Shown here: positions 41,550-49,930 of the stretch, one piece after another
Layout: each line of letters opens with the position of its first letter
How positions within the stretch are numbered: position 1 is the stretch's first letter
Source of the DNA: Xenophilus arseniciresistens
GTDB lineage: Bacteria > Pseudomonadota > Gammaproteobacteria > Burkholderiales > Burkholderiaceae_C
DNA length: 64,000 nt
Direction: 5' to 3'
Assembly (NCBI RefSeq): GCF_028023875.1
Contig: NZ_JAQIPB010000001.1
Coordinates: 310,001 to 374,000, forward strand
Position numbers and translations under genes: made by a program
The notes under the pieces: model-generated
What the model saw: the letters and a program-made list of their open reading frames with translations, nothing else
Told to the model about the DNA's origin: nothing
Database searches by the model: none

Positions 41550-41864
41550 TCAGCGGAAATGGACGACGGGCGCGCGCGCAGACTTCCCGGCCGCAGACTT
41601 GGGTCCGAGCCGGGTCACCCTGACCAGCCGCCAGAACCATCGCAGCCGGCCATGCAGTTGCGCAGCCTTGAGCGAGAAGTCCAGCCGGACCTCGCCTGAA
41701 TAACGTGCGTACAGTGTGACGCACACATAGGGACGCCACACGGGGCAGGCGTCCGGCAAGGCCTGCACGGCGGTCAGGATGTCAACCTCGGTGGGCTGGG
41801 CTTCGGCGCGGATCAGCGGCATCTTGAGGACGTGGTGCTGGTGGAGGAATGCGGTGACCGGCAT
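41550..41864 (-). CDS. Small hypothetical protein downstream of diguanylate cyclase
   Basis: 104 residues, no signal peptide or membrane helix. It has a mixed strand/helix pattern (PVWRPYVCVTLYARYSGEVR, then LDFSLKAAQLHGRLRWFWRL) and a basic C-terminus (RLGPKSAAGKSARAP). I recognise no family. It begins 6 bp after the stop of the diguanylate cyclase gene and is probably co-transcribed and coupled with it. A role in c-di-GMP response would be guesswork: no RxxxR/DxSxxG PilZ motif is present. Confidence 0.6.
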   Translation of the reverse strand: MPVTAFLHQHHVLKMPLIRAEAQPTEVDILTAVQALPDACPVWRPYVCVTLYARYSGEVRLDFSLKAAQLHGRLRWFWRLVRVTRLGPKSAAGKSARAPVVHFR

Positions 41865-41870
41865 GCGGGC

Positions 41871-43391
41871 TCAGGCCTGCTCGATTCGATTGCGCCCGCC
41901 GCGCTTGGCGGCGTAGAGCGCGCCGTCTGCGCGGGCGATGAGCTGGGCGGGCCCCTGCCCGGGCGCCGCGACGGCGATGCCGATGGAGACGGTGATCCGC
42001 GCGGCCGGGTCGGCCGCGGTGCCGATGCGCAGGGCCTCGACCGCGCGTCGGATCTCCTGCGCCACGGCCGCGGGGCACGGGTGCGCCTCGAGCAGGACGG
42101 CCAGTTCCTCGCCGCCGAAGCGTGCGGCAAGGCCGCCGGAGCTGACGGCAAGGTGGCGCACGGCCTGCGCCACCCGGATCAGGCATTCGTCGCCGGCCAG
42201 GTGCCCGTGGGTGTCGTTGTAGGCCTTGAAGTGGTCCACGTCGATCATCAGCAGGGCCACCGCCGCGCCCGGGCTGCGGCCGGGCGCCAGCAGGCGCTCG
42301 ATCTCGGCATCGAAATGGCGGCGGTTGGCCAGGCCCGTCAGGCCATCGTGGCGCGCCATGTGATCGAGCTTGAGATTGGCTGCCTCCAGCGCCACGCGGG
42401 CCTGCCGGGAATCGGCCTCGGCCCGCGCGCGCCGGCGGATCACGCGCACCAGGTAGATGCCCGAGCCGCCCACCATCGCGCACAGCACCACCGCCCAGGC
42501 CGTCTGCATCACGGCGCTTTGCCGCCACGAGCGGAAAGCCTCATGGGTGGAGAGCGACACGGTCACGTACAGCGGGTAGTGGCGCAGGTGCTGGAAGGTG
42601 ATGAGCCGCTGCACGCCGTCGATGGGCGAGGCCGCGCGCACCGTGCCCTGCGACCTGCCCAGCAGCTGCGCATGCACCTCGCTGCCCGCGATGCTGCGGC
42701 CCAGGTCGGCCTCGTGCAGAGGTCGGCGCAGCAGCACGGTGCCTTTCTTGTCCAGCAGGGCGATGGCGCCCTGCTGCCCCACGTCATAGGCCGCCAGCAG
42801 CGCGTGGAGCTCGTGCACGCTCAGGGTGGCGAGCACCACGCCCGTGAAGGCTCCGGCCGGATCGTTCAGGCGCCTGGAGATGGGGATCAGCCAGCGCCCC
42901 GAGATGCTGCCGAGCAGCGGCTCGCCGATGTGGACCGACTCGCTGAGCGACTCGCGATGGTGGACGAAGTAGTCGCGGCTGCGCACGTCCAGGTCGTCCA
43001 GGGCCTGCGGCTGCGTGTGGACCACCGCGCGTCCCTGGGCGTCGAAGATGAACAGCCCGCCGAGCTGGCGCACCTGTGCGACCGCGTTGACCAGGTTGGG
43101 CTGGATGCGCGCCAGCGCTTCGGCCGTGAGCGCCTGCTGATCCAGCGCGAAGGCGACATTGCCCAGCAGGTTCTGCGTATCTCCGATCAGCGCATCGAGC
43201 TGCTGCGCCACGGCGCTGGCCAGGTTGGCATTGGCCTGCACGATCTGCTGTTCCCGGTCGGCATGGCCGCGCCAGGCCATCCAGGCGCTCGCGCCCAGGA
43301 TGACGGCACTGACGAAGAGCACGAACACCCGCGCCAGGCGGACCACTCCCGCCTCGCGACGCCTGAAGTCCGACGATCTGAAGAAACTCAT
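41871..43391 (-). CDS. Membrane diguanylate cyclase with dCACHE-type sensor
   Basis: 506 residues. A first membrane helix (VFVLFVSAVILGASAWMAW, about 22-40) and a second (TAWAVVLCAMVGGSGIYLV, about 295-313) enclose a periplasmic double-CACHE-like sensor with RSRDYFVHHRES and the paired PISRRLNDPAGAFTGVVLAT. The GGDEF domain follows (HDGLTGLANRRHFD, LMIDVDHFKAYNDTHGH, RFGGEELAVLLE). The active site is GGEEL, expected to be functional. The usual RxxD inhibitory site five residues upstream is replaced by SSGG, so product inhibition may be absent. It would make c-di-GMP in response to a periplasmic small molecule. The downstream small gene follows at 6 bp. Confidence 0.92.
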   Translation of the reverse strand: MSFFRSSDFRRREAGVVRLARVFVLFVSAVILGASAWMAWRGHADREQQIVQANANLASAVAQQLDALIGDTQNLLGNVAFALDQQALTAEALARIQPNLVNAVAQVRQLGGLFIFDAQGRAVVHTQPQALDDLDVRSRDYFVHHRESLSESVHIGEPLLGSISGRWLIPISRRLNDPAGAFTGVVLATLSVHELHALLAAYDVGQQGAIALLDKKGTVLLRRPLHEADLGRSIAGSEVHAQLLGRSQGTVRAASPIDGVQRLITFQHLRHYPLYVTVSLSTHEAFRSWRQSAVMQTAWAVVLCAMVGGSGIYLVRVIRRRARAEADSRQARVALEAANLKLDHMARHDGLTGLANRRHFDAEIERLLAPGRSPGAAVALLMIDVDHFKAYNDTHGHLAGDECLIRVAQAVRHLAVSSGGLAARFGGEELAVLLEAHPCPAAVAQEIRRAVEALRIGTAADPAARITVSIGIAVAAPGQGPAQLIARADGALYAAKRGGRNRIEQA

Positions 43392-43571
43392 TCGCTACGC
43401 CTTGTCGCACTGCGCCCGCTCGCTGGACGCGACGGTTCGCGTCACCTGCGCACGCGCGCACCGCGCCTGAGGGGGGACGCTGCGCATGGTGAAAAGGCCG
43501 CGGGCCGGGCGGCGTAGGCCGGTGCTCCATGTGGCCCTAGGCGTGGAGGAAGGCCAAGGCAGGAGAGCGCT

Positions 43572-44849
43572 TCAGAGCAATTGCCGCAGCGAATAGCAGG
43601 CATGCTCCTGCAGCCTGCGGCACCACGGTCGCCGCTCCCATTCGCGCAGGGACACCGGCCGTGCACACTGCAGCAGCCGATCGAAGAGCGCGTCCAGCTG
43701 GGCCGCGGTGTCGGCATCGAAGATGCCCAGGGTCAGCTCGTCGTTGGTGTCGAAGGAGCGGTCGTCGAAGTTGCTGGAGCCCACGGCGCTCCATGCGCCG
43801 TCGATGGTCATGATCTTCTGGTGGATCAGCCCTTTTTCACACTCGAAGAGCTGCACGCCGCAGCGCAGCAGCTTGCCGAAGTTGCGCCGCGCAGCCAGGT
43901 TGACCACCACGTTGTCGGTGGCCTGGATCGCAGGCATCAGCACGCGCACCTGCACGCCGCGCCTGACGGCGGCGCCGAAGGCATCGATGGCTTCAGGCTT
44001 GGGAATGAAATAGGGGTTCTGCACCTGGATGCGCTGGCGCGCCATGCAGATGGCCGCATGGTGCAGGATCTTCACGGCCGGCGCGGAGCGTTCAGGCTTG
44101 GCGTAGGCCGCATGCATGGCCAGCCCGCCGGCCGGCGCCAGCACCGGGAACACCGCTTCGCCCGCGAAGAGCTCGCCCGTCTCGGCGGCCCAGTTCTCGC
44201 TGAACGCGCCCTGCAGCGTGCTCACGATGGGCCCGCGCACGCGCACGCTCACGTCGTAGGCACGCAGCGGTTCCGTGGCCGGCGCCCGCTCGGCCAGCCA
44301 GGCATCGGTGTAGCAGTGCCCGCCCAGCAGCGCCTCGCGGCCGTCGGTGATGACCAGCTTGCGATGGTCGCGGTCGGTCAGCACGCCCAGGTTGCGCAGG
44401 GACCAGCGGTGGAAGAAGGCCAACTGGCAGCCGGCTTCGCGCAGCTGGCGCCGCCCCGCGCGTCCCATGCGCCGCCCGCCCATGGCATCGAGCAGGATGC
44501 GCACCTGCAGACCCCTGCGGGCCGCATCGCACAGCGCGCGGCTCATGCGCGTGGCGACCTGGCCGCGCTTCCACAGGAAGTTCTCCAGGTGCACGCTGTG
44601 GCGCGCCGCGTCGATCTGGCGCTCGGCCGCCTCGAAGAAGGCATCGTCGAAGACCAGCTGTGCCGAGTTGCCGGCCACCACCGTGCCCAGGCTCAGGCCG
44701 GCCAGCGACACCATGCGCGCGTGCATGTCGCCCTCGCATTGCATCTCCAGCACGGGCGCGCGATGGCGCCGCACCGACCAGAGCACCAGCAGCAGCACGG
44801 CCGCGATGGCCGCCAGCACGCCGGCGGCCCAGAGCAGCCAGGGGTTCAT
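43572..44849 (-). CDS. Cardiolipin synthase-like phospholipase D protein (ClsB type)
   Basis: 425 residues. One N-terminal membrane helix (LLWAAGVLAAIAAVLLLVLW) is followed by two phospholipase D domains. The first HKD motif is in RDHRKLVITDGREALLGG and the second in LIHQKIMTIDGAWSAVGSSN, each with HxKxxxxD. FDDRSFDTNDELTLGIFD after the second motif is typical of cardiolipin synthases. It probably joins phosphatidylglycerol with another phospholipid at the inner membrane. Length and the single helix are closer to ClsB than to ClsA. A phosphatase or endonuclease role elsewhere in the PLD family is less likely. Single gene; a promoter probably lies in 44850-45172. Confidence 0.85.
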   Translation of the reverse strand: MNPWLLWAAGVLAAIAAVLLLVLWSVRRHRAPVLEMQCEGDMHARMVSLAGLSLGTVVAGNSAQLVFDDAFFEAAERQIDAARHSVHLENFLWKRGQVATRMSRALCDAARRGLQVRILLDAMGGRRMGRAGRRQLREAGCQLAFFHRWSLRNLGVLTDRDHRKLVITDGREALLGGHCYTDAWLAERAPATEPLRAYDVSVRVRGPIVSTLQGAFSENWAAETGELFAGEAVFPVLAPAGGLAMHAAYAKPERSAPAVKILHHAAICMARQRIQVQNPYFIPKPEAIDAFGAAVRRGVQVRVLMPAIQATDNVVVNLAARRNFGKLLRCGVQLFECEKGLIHQKIMTIDGAWSAVGSSNFDDRSFDTNDELTLGIFDADTAAQLDALFDRLLQCARPVSLREWERRPWCRRLQEHACYSLRQLL

Positions 44850-45172
44850 CCGGTTTCGCTTTCCGAGGCGGCGCGGGTCAGTTCCATGACGAAATTGGCG
44901 GGCGAAAACTGGCGAGCGAAAAACGCCCACCGCTCAGGTGGGCAAAGGCCCGCAACGCGGGCGACCTCGAAACACCCACCTTATCGACGCTGGCCAGCCT
45001 GCGTGTAGGCAACGAACAGCGCTGCCCGTCGGCCATGTCCGGGGCCCGCACGGCGGCACGGCATGGCGCCAATTCCTACCTCGCACGGGACATCCAACTA
45101 CAGCCAGCCGGGCGCACGGGACTAGATTGAAAGCGACCCTTCACCAACGACCACCACCCACAGGAGCCTGCG
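44850..45172. other. Intergenic region, divergent promoters expected
   Basis: 323 bp between the divergent cls-like gene and the small zinc-ribbon-like gene. It holds two small hairpins, GCCCACC-N5-GGTGGGC (44925-44943) and GCCCGC-N3-GCGGGC (44948-44962), neither followed by a T-run. No gene or RNA recognised. Confidence 0.4.
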
Positions 45173-45409
45173 ATGAGTCAATGCGAAGTCTGCGGCAACG
45201 AATACCACCGCCCCTTGCTGATCAAGGTGGACGACACGGAGCATGTCTTCGACAGCTTCGAATGCGCGATCGAAGGCCTGGCGCCGCGCTGCGGCCATTG
45301 CGGCTGCCGGATCATCGGCCACGGCATCGAGGCCGGCTCTCAGCGCTACTGCTGCGCGCATTGCGCCCGAAGCTCGGGCGTGACGGGCGTGGCTGACAAC
45401 GCGCATTGA
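45173..45409 (+). CDS. Small Cys-rich zinc-ribbon-like protein
   Basis: 78 residues with CEVCGNEYH at the N-terminus, then FDSFECAIEGLAPRCGHCGCR, GHGIE and RYCCAHCAR. The Cys-x2-Cys pairs and intervening His residues form at least two probable zinc sites. I recall similar short proteins as widespread unstudied conserved genes; I cannot name a function. AGGAG sits about 8 bp before the ATG. The next gene, for a basic stress-like protein, starts 44 bp later with a similar leader, so they may be co-transcribed. Confidence 0.8.
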   Translation: MSQCEVCGNEYHRPLLIKVDDTEHVFDSFECAIEGLAPRCGHCGCRIIGHGIEAGSQRYCCAHCARSSGVTGVADNAH

Positions 45410-45453
45410 GCCGGCGCGCACCGCCCCCTTCCCAACACACACAGGAGCCCCCC

Positions 45454-45762
45454 ATGCCCAGAGGCGACAAGTCGGCCTACACGGACAAGCAGAAACGGCA
45501 GGCCGAGCACATCGAGGAAGGCTACGAGGACCGCGGCGTGCCCAAACAGGAGGCCGAGCGCCGCGCCTGGGCCACGGTCAATGCCGAAACCGGCGGCGGC
45601 AAGAAATCGGGCTCGGGCCGCGGAAAGGCCGAGAACCATGCCCCCTCGCGCAAGGGCGGCAAGGCCGGTGGCGCCGCTTCGGCCCACAGGACGGCGGCCG
45701 AGCGCTCCGCTTCCGCCAAGAAGGCCGCCGCGACCCGCAAGCGCAACAAGGCCCACGCGTAG
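45454..45762 (+). CDS. Small basic KGG-type protein (often called plasmid stabilisation protein)
   Basis: 102 residues. The N-terminal half (YTDKQKRQAEHIEEGYEDRG, then AERRAWATVNAETGGGKKSG) is a conserved short motif that I associate with small proteins commonly labelled plasmid stabilisation protein, a label that rests on little evidence. The C-terminal half is Lys/Ala-rich and disordered (RTAAERSASAKKAAATRKR), resembling histone-H1-like tails, so DNA or RNA binding is possible. ACAGGAG lies about 7 bp before the ATG. It converges with the DUF4126-like gene 7 bp downstream. Confidence 0.8.
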   Translation: MPRGDKSAYTDKQKRQAEHIEEGYEDRGVPKQEAERRAWATVNAETGGGKKSGSGRGKAENHAPSRKGGKAGGAASAHRTAAERSASAKKAAATRKRNKAHA

Positions 45763-45769
45763 GCCGTCT

Positions 45770-46249
45770 TCAGCGGCGGTGGCGCGCAGCGCCCACGCCG
45801 AGCGCCACCACCGCAGCGCCTGCGCCGACGATCAACAGGTCTTCGATGAGGCCGCTGCGGGTCTGGCCCATGCGGGCCATGGCGCGCTTGCGGCCGGCCA
45901 GCGTGAGGTAGGCCATGGGCACCGCCGTGCCCACCGCGATGCCGGCGCCCGCGGCGCTGCGATCACGCGGCGCGAGCGCAGCGCCGGCGATGCCCGCACT
46001 CAGCGTGCGGGCCAGCAGCCCCAGGAACACGGTGCGGTCGGGGGCGCTCTTCATCTTGTCTCCCGCCAGTTCGCCCAGGCCCAGCGCGAGCGCGCCGAAG
46101 CGGAACAGCGGCCTGTCCAGCAGCACCAGCGGGCCGGGCGTTGGCCGCCCCAGCAGGCGCGCCGTGGCCAGGGTGGCCATGGGCGTCATCGAGCGCGCGC
46201 TGGCCACGGCGCCGATGAGGAAAGAGGGAATGAGGTCACGAAGGCTCAT
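45770..46249 (-). CDS. DUF4126-like membrane protein
   Basis: 159 residues with about four membrane segments. The start RDLIPSFLIGAVASARSMTP and the following TARLLGRPTPGPL, GELAGDKMKSAPDR and GTAVPMAYLTLAGRKRAMA fit the DUF4126 family, in which an Arg-Ser-Met motif and a Gly-Asp-Lys motif recur. Function unknown. It is divergent from the glycosyltransferase gene with 254 bp between the starts, which must hold both promoters; I could not fix either. Confidence 0.7.
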   Translation of the reverse strand: MSLRDLIPSFLIGAVASARSMTPMATLATARLLGRPTPGPLVLLDRPLFRFGALALGLGELAGDKMKSAPDRTVFLGLLARTLSAGIAGAALAPRDRSAAGAGIAVGTAVPMAYLTLAGRKRAMARMGQTRSGLIEDLLIVGAGAAVVALGVGAARHRR

Positions 46250-46503
46250 GGGTGTGCGGGGCTGAAGAAGGTGGGCCGCTGATGGGCGGCGTGGCGATGC
46301 ACTCTTTCCTGCGGCGCGCCGCCGCTGCGGCGGTGCAGCGCGCCATCGCGCGTAGGACGCTGCCAGGGCGGCCCGTGGCAGCACTCCGCAGGCCTGTGCG
46401 GCCGCGGGTTCACTGACACGGCAACGCTGTGCGTGCCGACGCCGGGCCCGGCCTGCACCCCCCAAGGTCTGCAGCCTTCCCCTCCACTCCCGCCAGGCTT
46501 CCC

Positions 46504-47223
46504 ATGATCGGCATTGCCATTCCTGCGCACAACGAAGAACAGAACATTGCGACAGCGGTGGCCGCGGCCTGGCGAGCGGCCTCGCACCCCGACCTTCACG
46601 GCGAGGAATGCCGGGTCGTGGTGGCGCTCGACCACTGCTGCGACGCCACGGGCACGCAGGCCCGCGAGGCCGGCGCCTGGACGGTGGATCTGGCGGCCCG
46701 CAGCGTGGGGCAGGCGCGCGCCATGGCGGCCAACGTGCTGCTGGCCGCCGGCGCACGATGGCTCGCCTTCACCGACGCCGACACGGTCGTGAGCGAAGGC
46801 TGGCTGGTGCAGCAGCTTGCGCTGGGGGCCGACGCGGTGTGCGGCAGCGTGGCCGTGCAGGACTGGTCCTGCCACGGCAGCCATGCCGCCTACGCCCAGG
46901 CCTGCTTCGAAGCCACGTATCGCGACGTCGATGGCCATCGCCATGTGCATGGCGCCAACCTGGGCGTGTCGGCGCAGGCCTATCTGCGTGCCGGCGGCTT
47001 CGCACCGCTGGGCTGCCACGAAGACGTGGCGCTGGTGCGCACGCTGCAGGCGCAGGGTGCGCGCATCGCATGGAGCGCGCAGCCGCGCGTCTGGACCAGT
47101 GCGCGCCGGCAGGCGCGCGTGCGCGGCGGCTTCGGCGACACGCTGTGCGCGGCGCTCGACGCGGTGCTGCCTTCGCTACCTTCGCTGCCCTCGCTGCCCG
47201 CATTGCCGGTGGCGCCGGGTTGA
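46504..47223 (+). CDS. Family 2 glycosyltransferase
   Basis: 239 residues of GT-A fold, cytoplasmic. It opens with IGIAIPAHNEEQNIATAVAA. The metal-binding DxD is in WLAFTDADTVVSEGWL, and the acceptor-side acidic motif is in LGCHEDVALVRTLQAQGA. The central VHGANLGVSAQAYLRAGGF is typical of GT2 enzymes that add a sugar to a lipid or small molecule. It heads a same-strand group that includes acyl-CoA dehydrogenase-like, PIG-L and methyltransferase genes, suggesting a common glycoconjugate product. The C-terminus has an odd Pro/Leu/Ser repeat (LPSLPSLPSLPALP) that may be phase-variable or neutral. Confidence 0.88.
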   Translation: MIGIAIPAHNEEQNIATAVAAAWRAASHPDLHGEECRVVVALDHCCDATGTQAREAGAWTVDLAARSVGQARAMAANVLLAAGARWLAFTDADTVVSEGWLVQQLALGADAVCGSVAVQDWSCHGSHAAYAQACFEATYRDVDGHRHVHGANLGVSAQAYLRAGGFAPLGCHEDVALVRTLQAQGARIAWSAQPRVWTSARRQARVRGGFGDTLCAALDAVLPSLPSLPSLPALPVAPG

Positions 47224-47234
47224 GGCCCGCGGAC

Positions 47235-47492
47235 ATGGCGTGGCTTTCATGGCTGCAGTGGCCGGCCTTTGCCGCGTCGCTGGCGGCCGCCTGGCTGGTG
47301 GGCTCCAACACGCGGCGGCGCCGCAACATCGGCTTCTGGGTGTTCCTGCTGAGCAATGTGCTGTGGATCGCCTGGGGCTGGCACACCCAGGCCTGGGCGC
47401 TGATCGCGCTGCAGCTGGGGCTGGTCGTGCTCAACGTGCGCGGCCTCTTCAAGACCGAGGACCAGGCGGCCGCCTCCCAGGGCCCGGACTGA
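47235..47492 (+). CDS. Small membrane protein
   Basis: 85 residues, three likely membrane helices (LQWPAFAASLAAAWLVGS, FWVFLLSNVLWIAWGW, ALIALQLGLVVLNVRGLF). The pattern NTRRRRNIGFWVF with a Trp-rich second helix is seen in short membrane proteins of unknown role, faintly like half-SWEET proteins. It starts 11 bp after the glycosyltransferase stop and is likely co-transcribed with it. Confidence 0.75.
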   Translation: MAWLSWLQWPAFAASLAAAWLVGSNTRRRRNIGFWVFLLSNVLWIAWGWHTQAWALIALQLGLVVLNVRGLFKTEDQAAASQGPD

Positions 47493-47617
47493 CGAAAACG
47501 ATCTGTTGCGGGTTCATCGCGGGGCGCGAAGAATAGGCGCCCTGTCCAGGGCCTGCCCACACTGTTGCAGCAGGGCGCGCACGGTGGCGCGCGCGGGCTC
47601 GGGACGCAAGGCGAACC

Positions 47618-48811
47618 ATGAAGAGAAGTCCTGTGTTCTGGATCGTGCTGGCCCAGTTGTGCGGCACATCGCTCTGGTTCAGTGCCAACAGCGCTGCCGA
47701 TGAGCTGCGGCAGCTGTGGGGCCTCTCCACGAGTGACATTGGCTGGCTCACGAATGCCGTGCAGGCCGGCTTCATCATCGGCACGCTCGTCTTCGCCCTG
47801 AGCGGGCTGGCCGACCGCTTCCCGGCCAGTCGCATCTTTGCCGCCTGCAGCGTTGCCGGTGCCCTGCTCAATGCCTCGTTCGCGCTGTGGAGCCGCGGCT
47901 TGGCGGATGCGATGCTGTTTCGCTTCGGCGTCGGGCTGGCGCTGGCCGGGATCTATCCGCTGGGGATGAAGTTGATCGTGAGCTGGGATCCGGCGCGCGC
48001 GGGCCGAAGCCTCGGACTGCTCGTGGGAATGCTGACATTGGGGACCGCACTGCCCCACGGCATCCGGGCCTTCGGCGCTTCTTTCAGCTGGCAGGCCGTG
48101 ATCCTGGTCTCTTCGGCTCTGGCGCTGGCAGGCGCCGTCATGATGGGCCTGCTGGGCGACGGGCCCCATCTGAAGCGTGGCGCCGCCGCGCCCCCCCGCC
48201 TGGGTGCGCTGGCGGCATTCCGCACGCCCGACTTCCGGGCCTCGGCTTTCGGCTACTTCGGCCACATGTGGGAGCTTTACGCCTTCTGGACGCTGGCGCC
48301 ACTGCTGGTGATGCCGGTCCTGGCGCGCAACGCCACGGCGCAGGCGTCGGCCGTGTCGGGCTGGGCCTTTGCCATCATCGGCATCGGCTGCCTCGGGAGC
48401 ATGGTGGGCGGAGTGCTCAGCTCGAAGATCGGCAGCGCCAAGGTCGCGTGGGCCGCGCTTGCGACCTCCGGACTCGCATGCCTTCTCTTCCCGCTGGTGG
48501 CCAAGGCGCATCCCGCCGCTGTTCTCGCCTTGCTGCTCGTTTGGGGCTTCGCGGTCGTGGCCGACTCGCCTCAGTTCTCCGCGCTCTCCGTCCACGCGTG
48601 CCCTCCAGGCCTGGTGGGCGGCGCGCTGGCCATCCAGAACAGCGCCGGCTTCTTTCTGACCACCGTCTCGATCCAGCTGGCGACCTCCACCTACGCGCTG
48701 CTGGGAGACCGGGTTTCGTGGCTGCTCCTCCCCGGCCCCCTGGTGGGACTCTGGTGCATGCGCCGTTTGCTCAGGCCCGGCTCCAGAGAAGCCGCCACAA
48801 CTTCGGCGTAG
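47618..48811 (+). CDS. Major facilitator superfamily transporter
   Basis: 397 residues, twelve expected helices. It opens with [20 protein letters not shown]. The loop 2-3 region has [12 protein letters not shown], a degenerate MFS motif A. Helix 5 has [17 protein letters not shown], and the second half repeats the fold ([20 protein letters not shown]). It resembles CynX/NimT-like or nitrate-type small transporters, but I cannot name a substrate. It sits inside the glycosyltransferase to methyltransferase group on the same strand, yet is set off by gaps of 125 bp and about 90 bp, so it could be an insertion with its own promoter. Confidence 0.88.
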   Translation: MKRSPVFWIVLAQLCGTSLWFSANSAADELRQLWGLSTSDIGWLTNAVQAGFIIGTLVFALSGLADRFPASRIFAACSVAGALLNASFALWSRGLADAMLFRFGVGLALAGIYPLGMKLIVSWDPARAGRSLGLLVGMLTLGTALPHGIRAFGASFSWQAVILVSSALALAGAVMMGLLGDGPHLKRGAAAPPRLGALAAFRTPDFRASAFGYFGHMWELYAFWTLAPLLVMPVLARNATAQASAVSGWAFAIIGIGCLGSMVGGVLSSKIGSAKVAWAALATSGLACLLFPLVAKAHPAAVLALLLVWGFAVVADSPQFSALSVHACPPGLVGGALAIQNSAGFFLTTVSIQLATSTYALLGDRVSWLLLPGPLVGLWCMRRLLRPGSREAATTSA

Positions 48812-48904
48812 CGACTGCGAGATGCGCGGCCAGTGGGCCGGCCTACGGCGCCTGGTGACGCGCACCGACGCCAGCGGCCGCGGCGCCCACGCAGCATGGG
48901 TGGC

Positions 48905-49930
48905 ATGCATGCCCCTGCCACCGACGCCCAAGCCCTTCACCGTTTTCTGCGCGCACGCACCGGCGCCCGTGTCTCGCTTGCAGAGCTGGTGACGGCCGGC
49001 CTTGACCGGCTGCCGCTGCCGGCCCAGGGCCAGACCCTCGCGCGCTGGCAGTTGCTGGCCTGCGTGGCCGCGCATGACCTGAGCCTGGTCAAGCTCTATG
49101 AAGGCCACACCGATGCGCTGGCCATCCAGGCGGAGCTGGGGGCGCCCGACGTGCCGCCGGGCAGCCGCTGGGGCACCTGGTGCGCCGAACCGCCGATGGC
49201 CCGGCTGCACATGGCGCGCGACGGCCAGGACTACAGGCTACACGGCGCCAAGGCCTGGTGCTCCGGCGCAGCCCAGCTCACGCACGCGGTGGTCAGCGGC
49301 TGGGACGCGCAGGGCCAGCCCTGCCTGGCCCGCGTGTGGCTCGAGCAGCCGGGCATCACGCGCAGCCAGGAAGGCTGGCAGGCGGTGGGCATGCGCGAGA
49401 CGGCCAGCTGGGACCTGCACTTCGACAATGTGCGGGCCATGCCGCTGGGCCAGCCCGGCGACTACACCAGCCGCCCCGGCTTCTGGCAGGGCGGCGCCGG
49501 CATCGCCGCGTGCTGGTGGGGCGGCGCCAGCGGCATCGCGCAGATGGCCCGCGAAGCCCTGTGCGCGCGCGACGAGCCCCATGCCCGCGCCCATCTGGGG
49601 CAGATCGATGTGGCGTTGAGCCAGAGCGCTGCCCTCCTGCGCGAGTGCGCGGCCTGGATCGATGAACACCCCAGGGCCTGCGCCCGCCCGCAGGCCCTGC
49701 GCGCCCGGCTGGCCTGTGAGGCCGCCGCGGAGGCCGTGATGCGGCACGCCACGCGCGCGCTGGGCGCAGGGCCGCTGTGCCGCCATGCACGCTTCGCGCA
49801 GGCGCTGGCCGATCTGCCGGTGTTCCTTCGGCAAAGCCATGCAGAGCGCGACCTGGCCGCACTGGGCGCAGAGGTGGCGCAGCACGGGCAGGCCGCAGGC
49901 GCGGCCATCCCCTTGCATTGGAGCCTCTGA
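48905..49930 (+). CDS. Acyl-CoA dehydrogenase-like flavoprotein
   Basis: 341 residues, shorter than the usual 380-400. The middle domain is recognisable: WGTWCAEPPMARLHMARDG, YRLHGAKAWCSGAAQLTHAV, WDLHFDNVRAMPLGQPGDY and GGAGIAACWWGGASGIAQMA. The C-terminal helical bundle is shortened and I do not see the usual catalytic Glu segment (YEGT-type), so it may act as a flavin oxidase or monooxygenase-like enzyme instead of on acyl-CoA. The start at 48905 has GGGTGG just before it; 48896 is possible. The stop overlaps the PIG-L start as TGATG. Confidence 0.82.
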   Translation: MHAPATDAQALHRFLRARTGARVSLAELVTAGLDRLPLPAQGQTLARWQLLACVAAHDLSLVKLYEGHTDALAIQAELGAPDVPPGSRWGTWCAEPPMARLHMARDGQDYRLHGAKAWCSGAAQLTHAVVSGWDAQGQPCLARVWLEQPGITRSQEGWQAVGMRETASWDLHFDNVRAMPLGQPGDYTSRPGFWQGGAGIAACWWGGASGIAQMAREALCARDEPHARAHLGQIDVALSQSAALLRECAAWIDEHPRACARPQALRARLACEAAAEAVMRHATRALGAGPLCRHARFAQALADLPVFLRQSHAERDLAALGAEVAQHGQAAGAAIPLHWSL

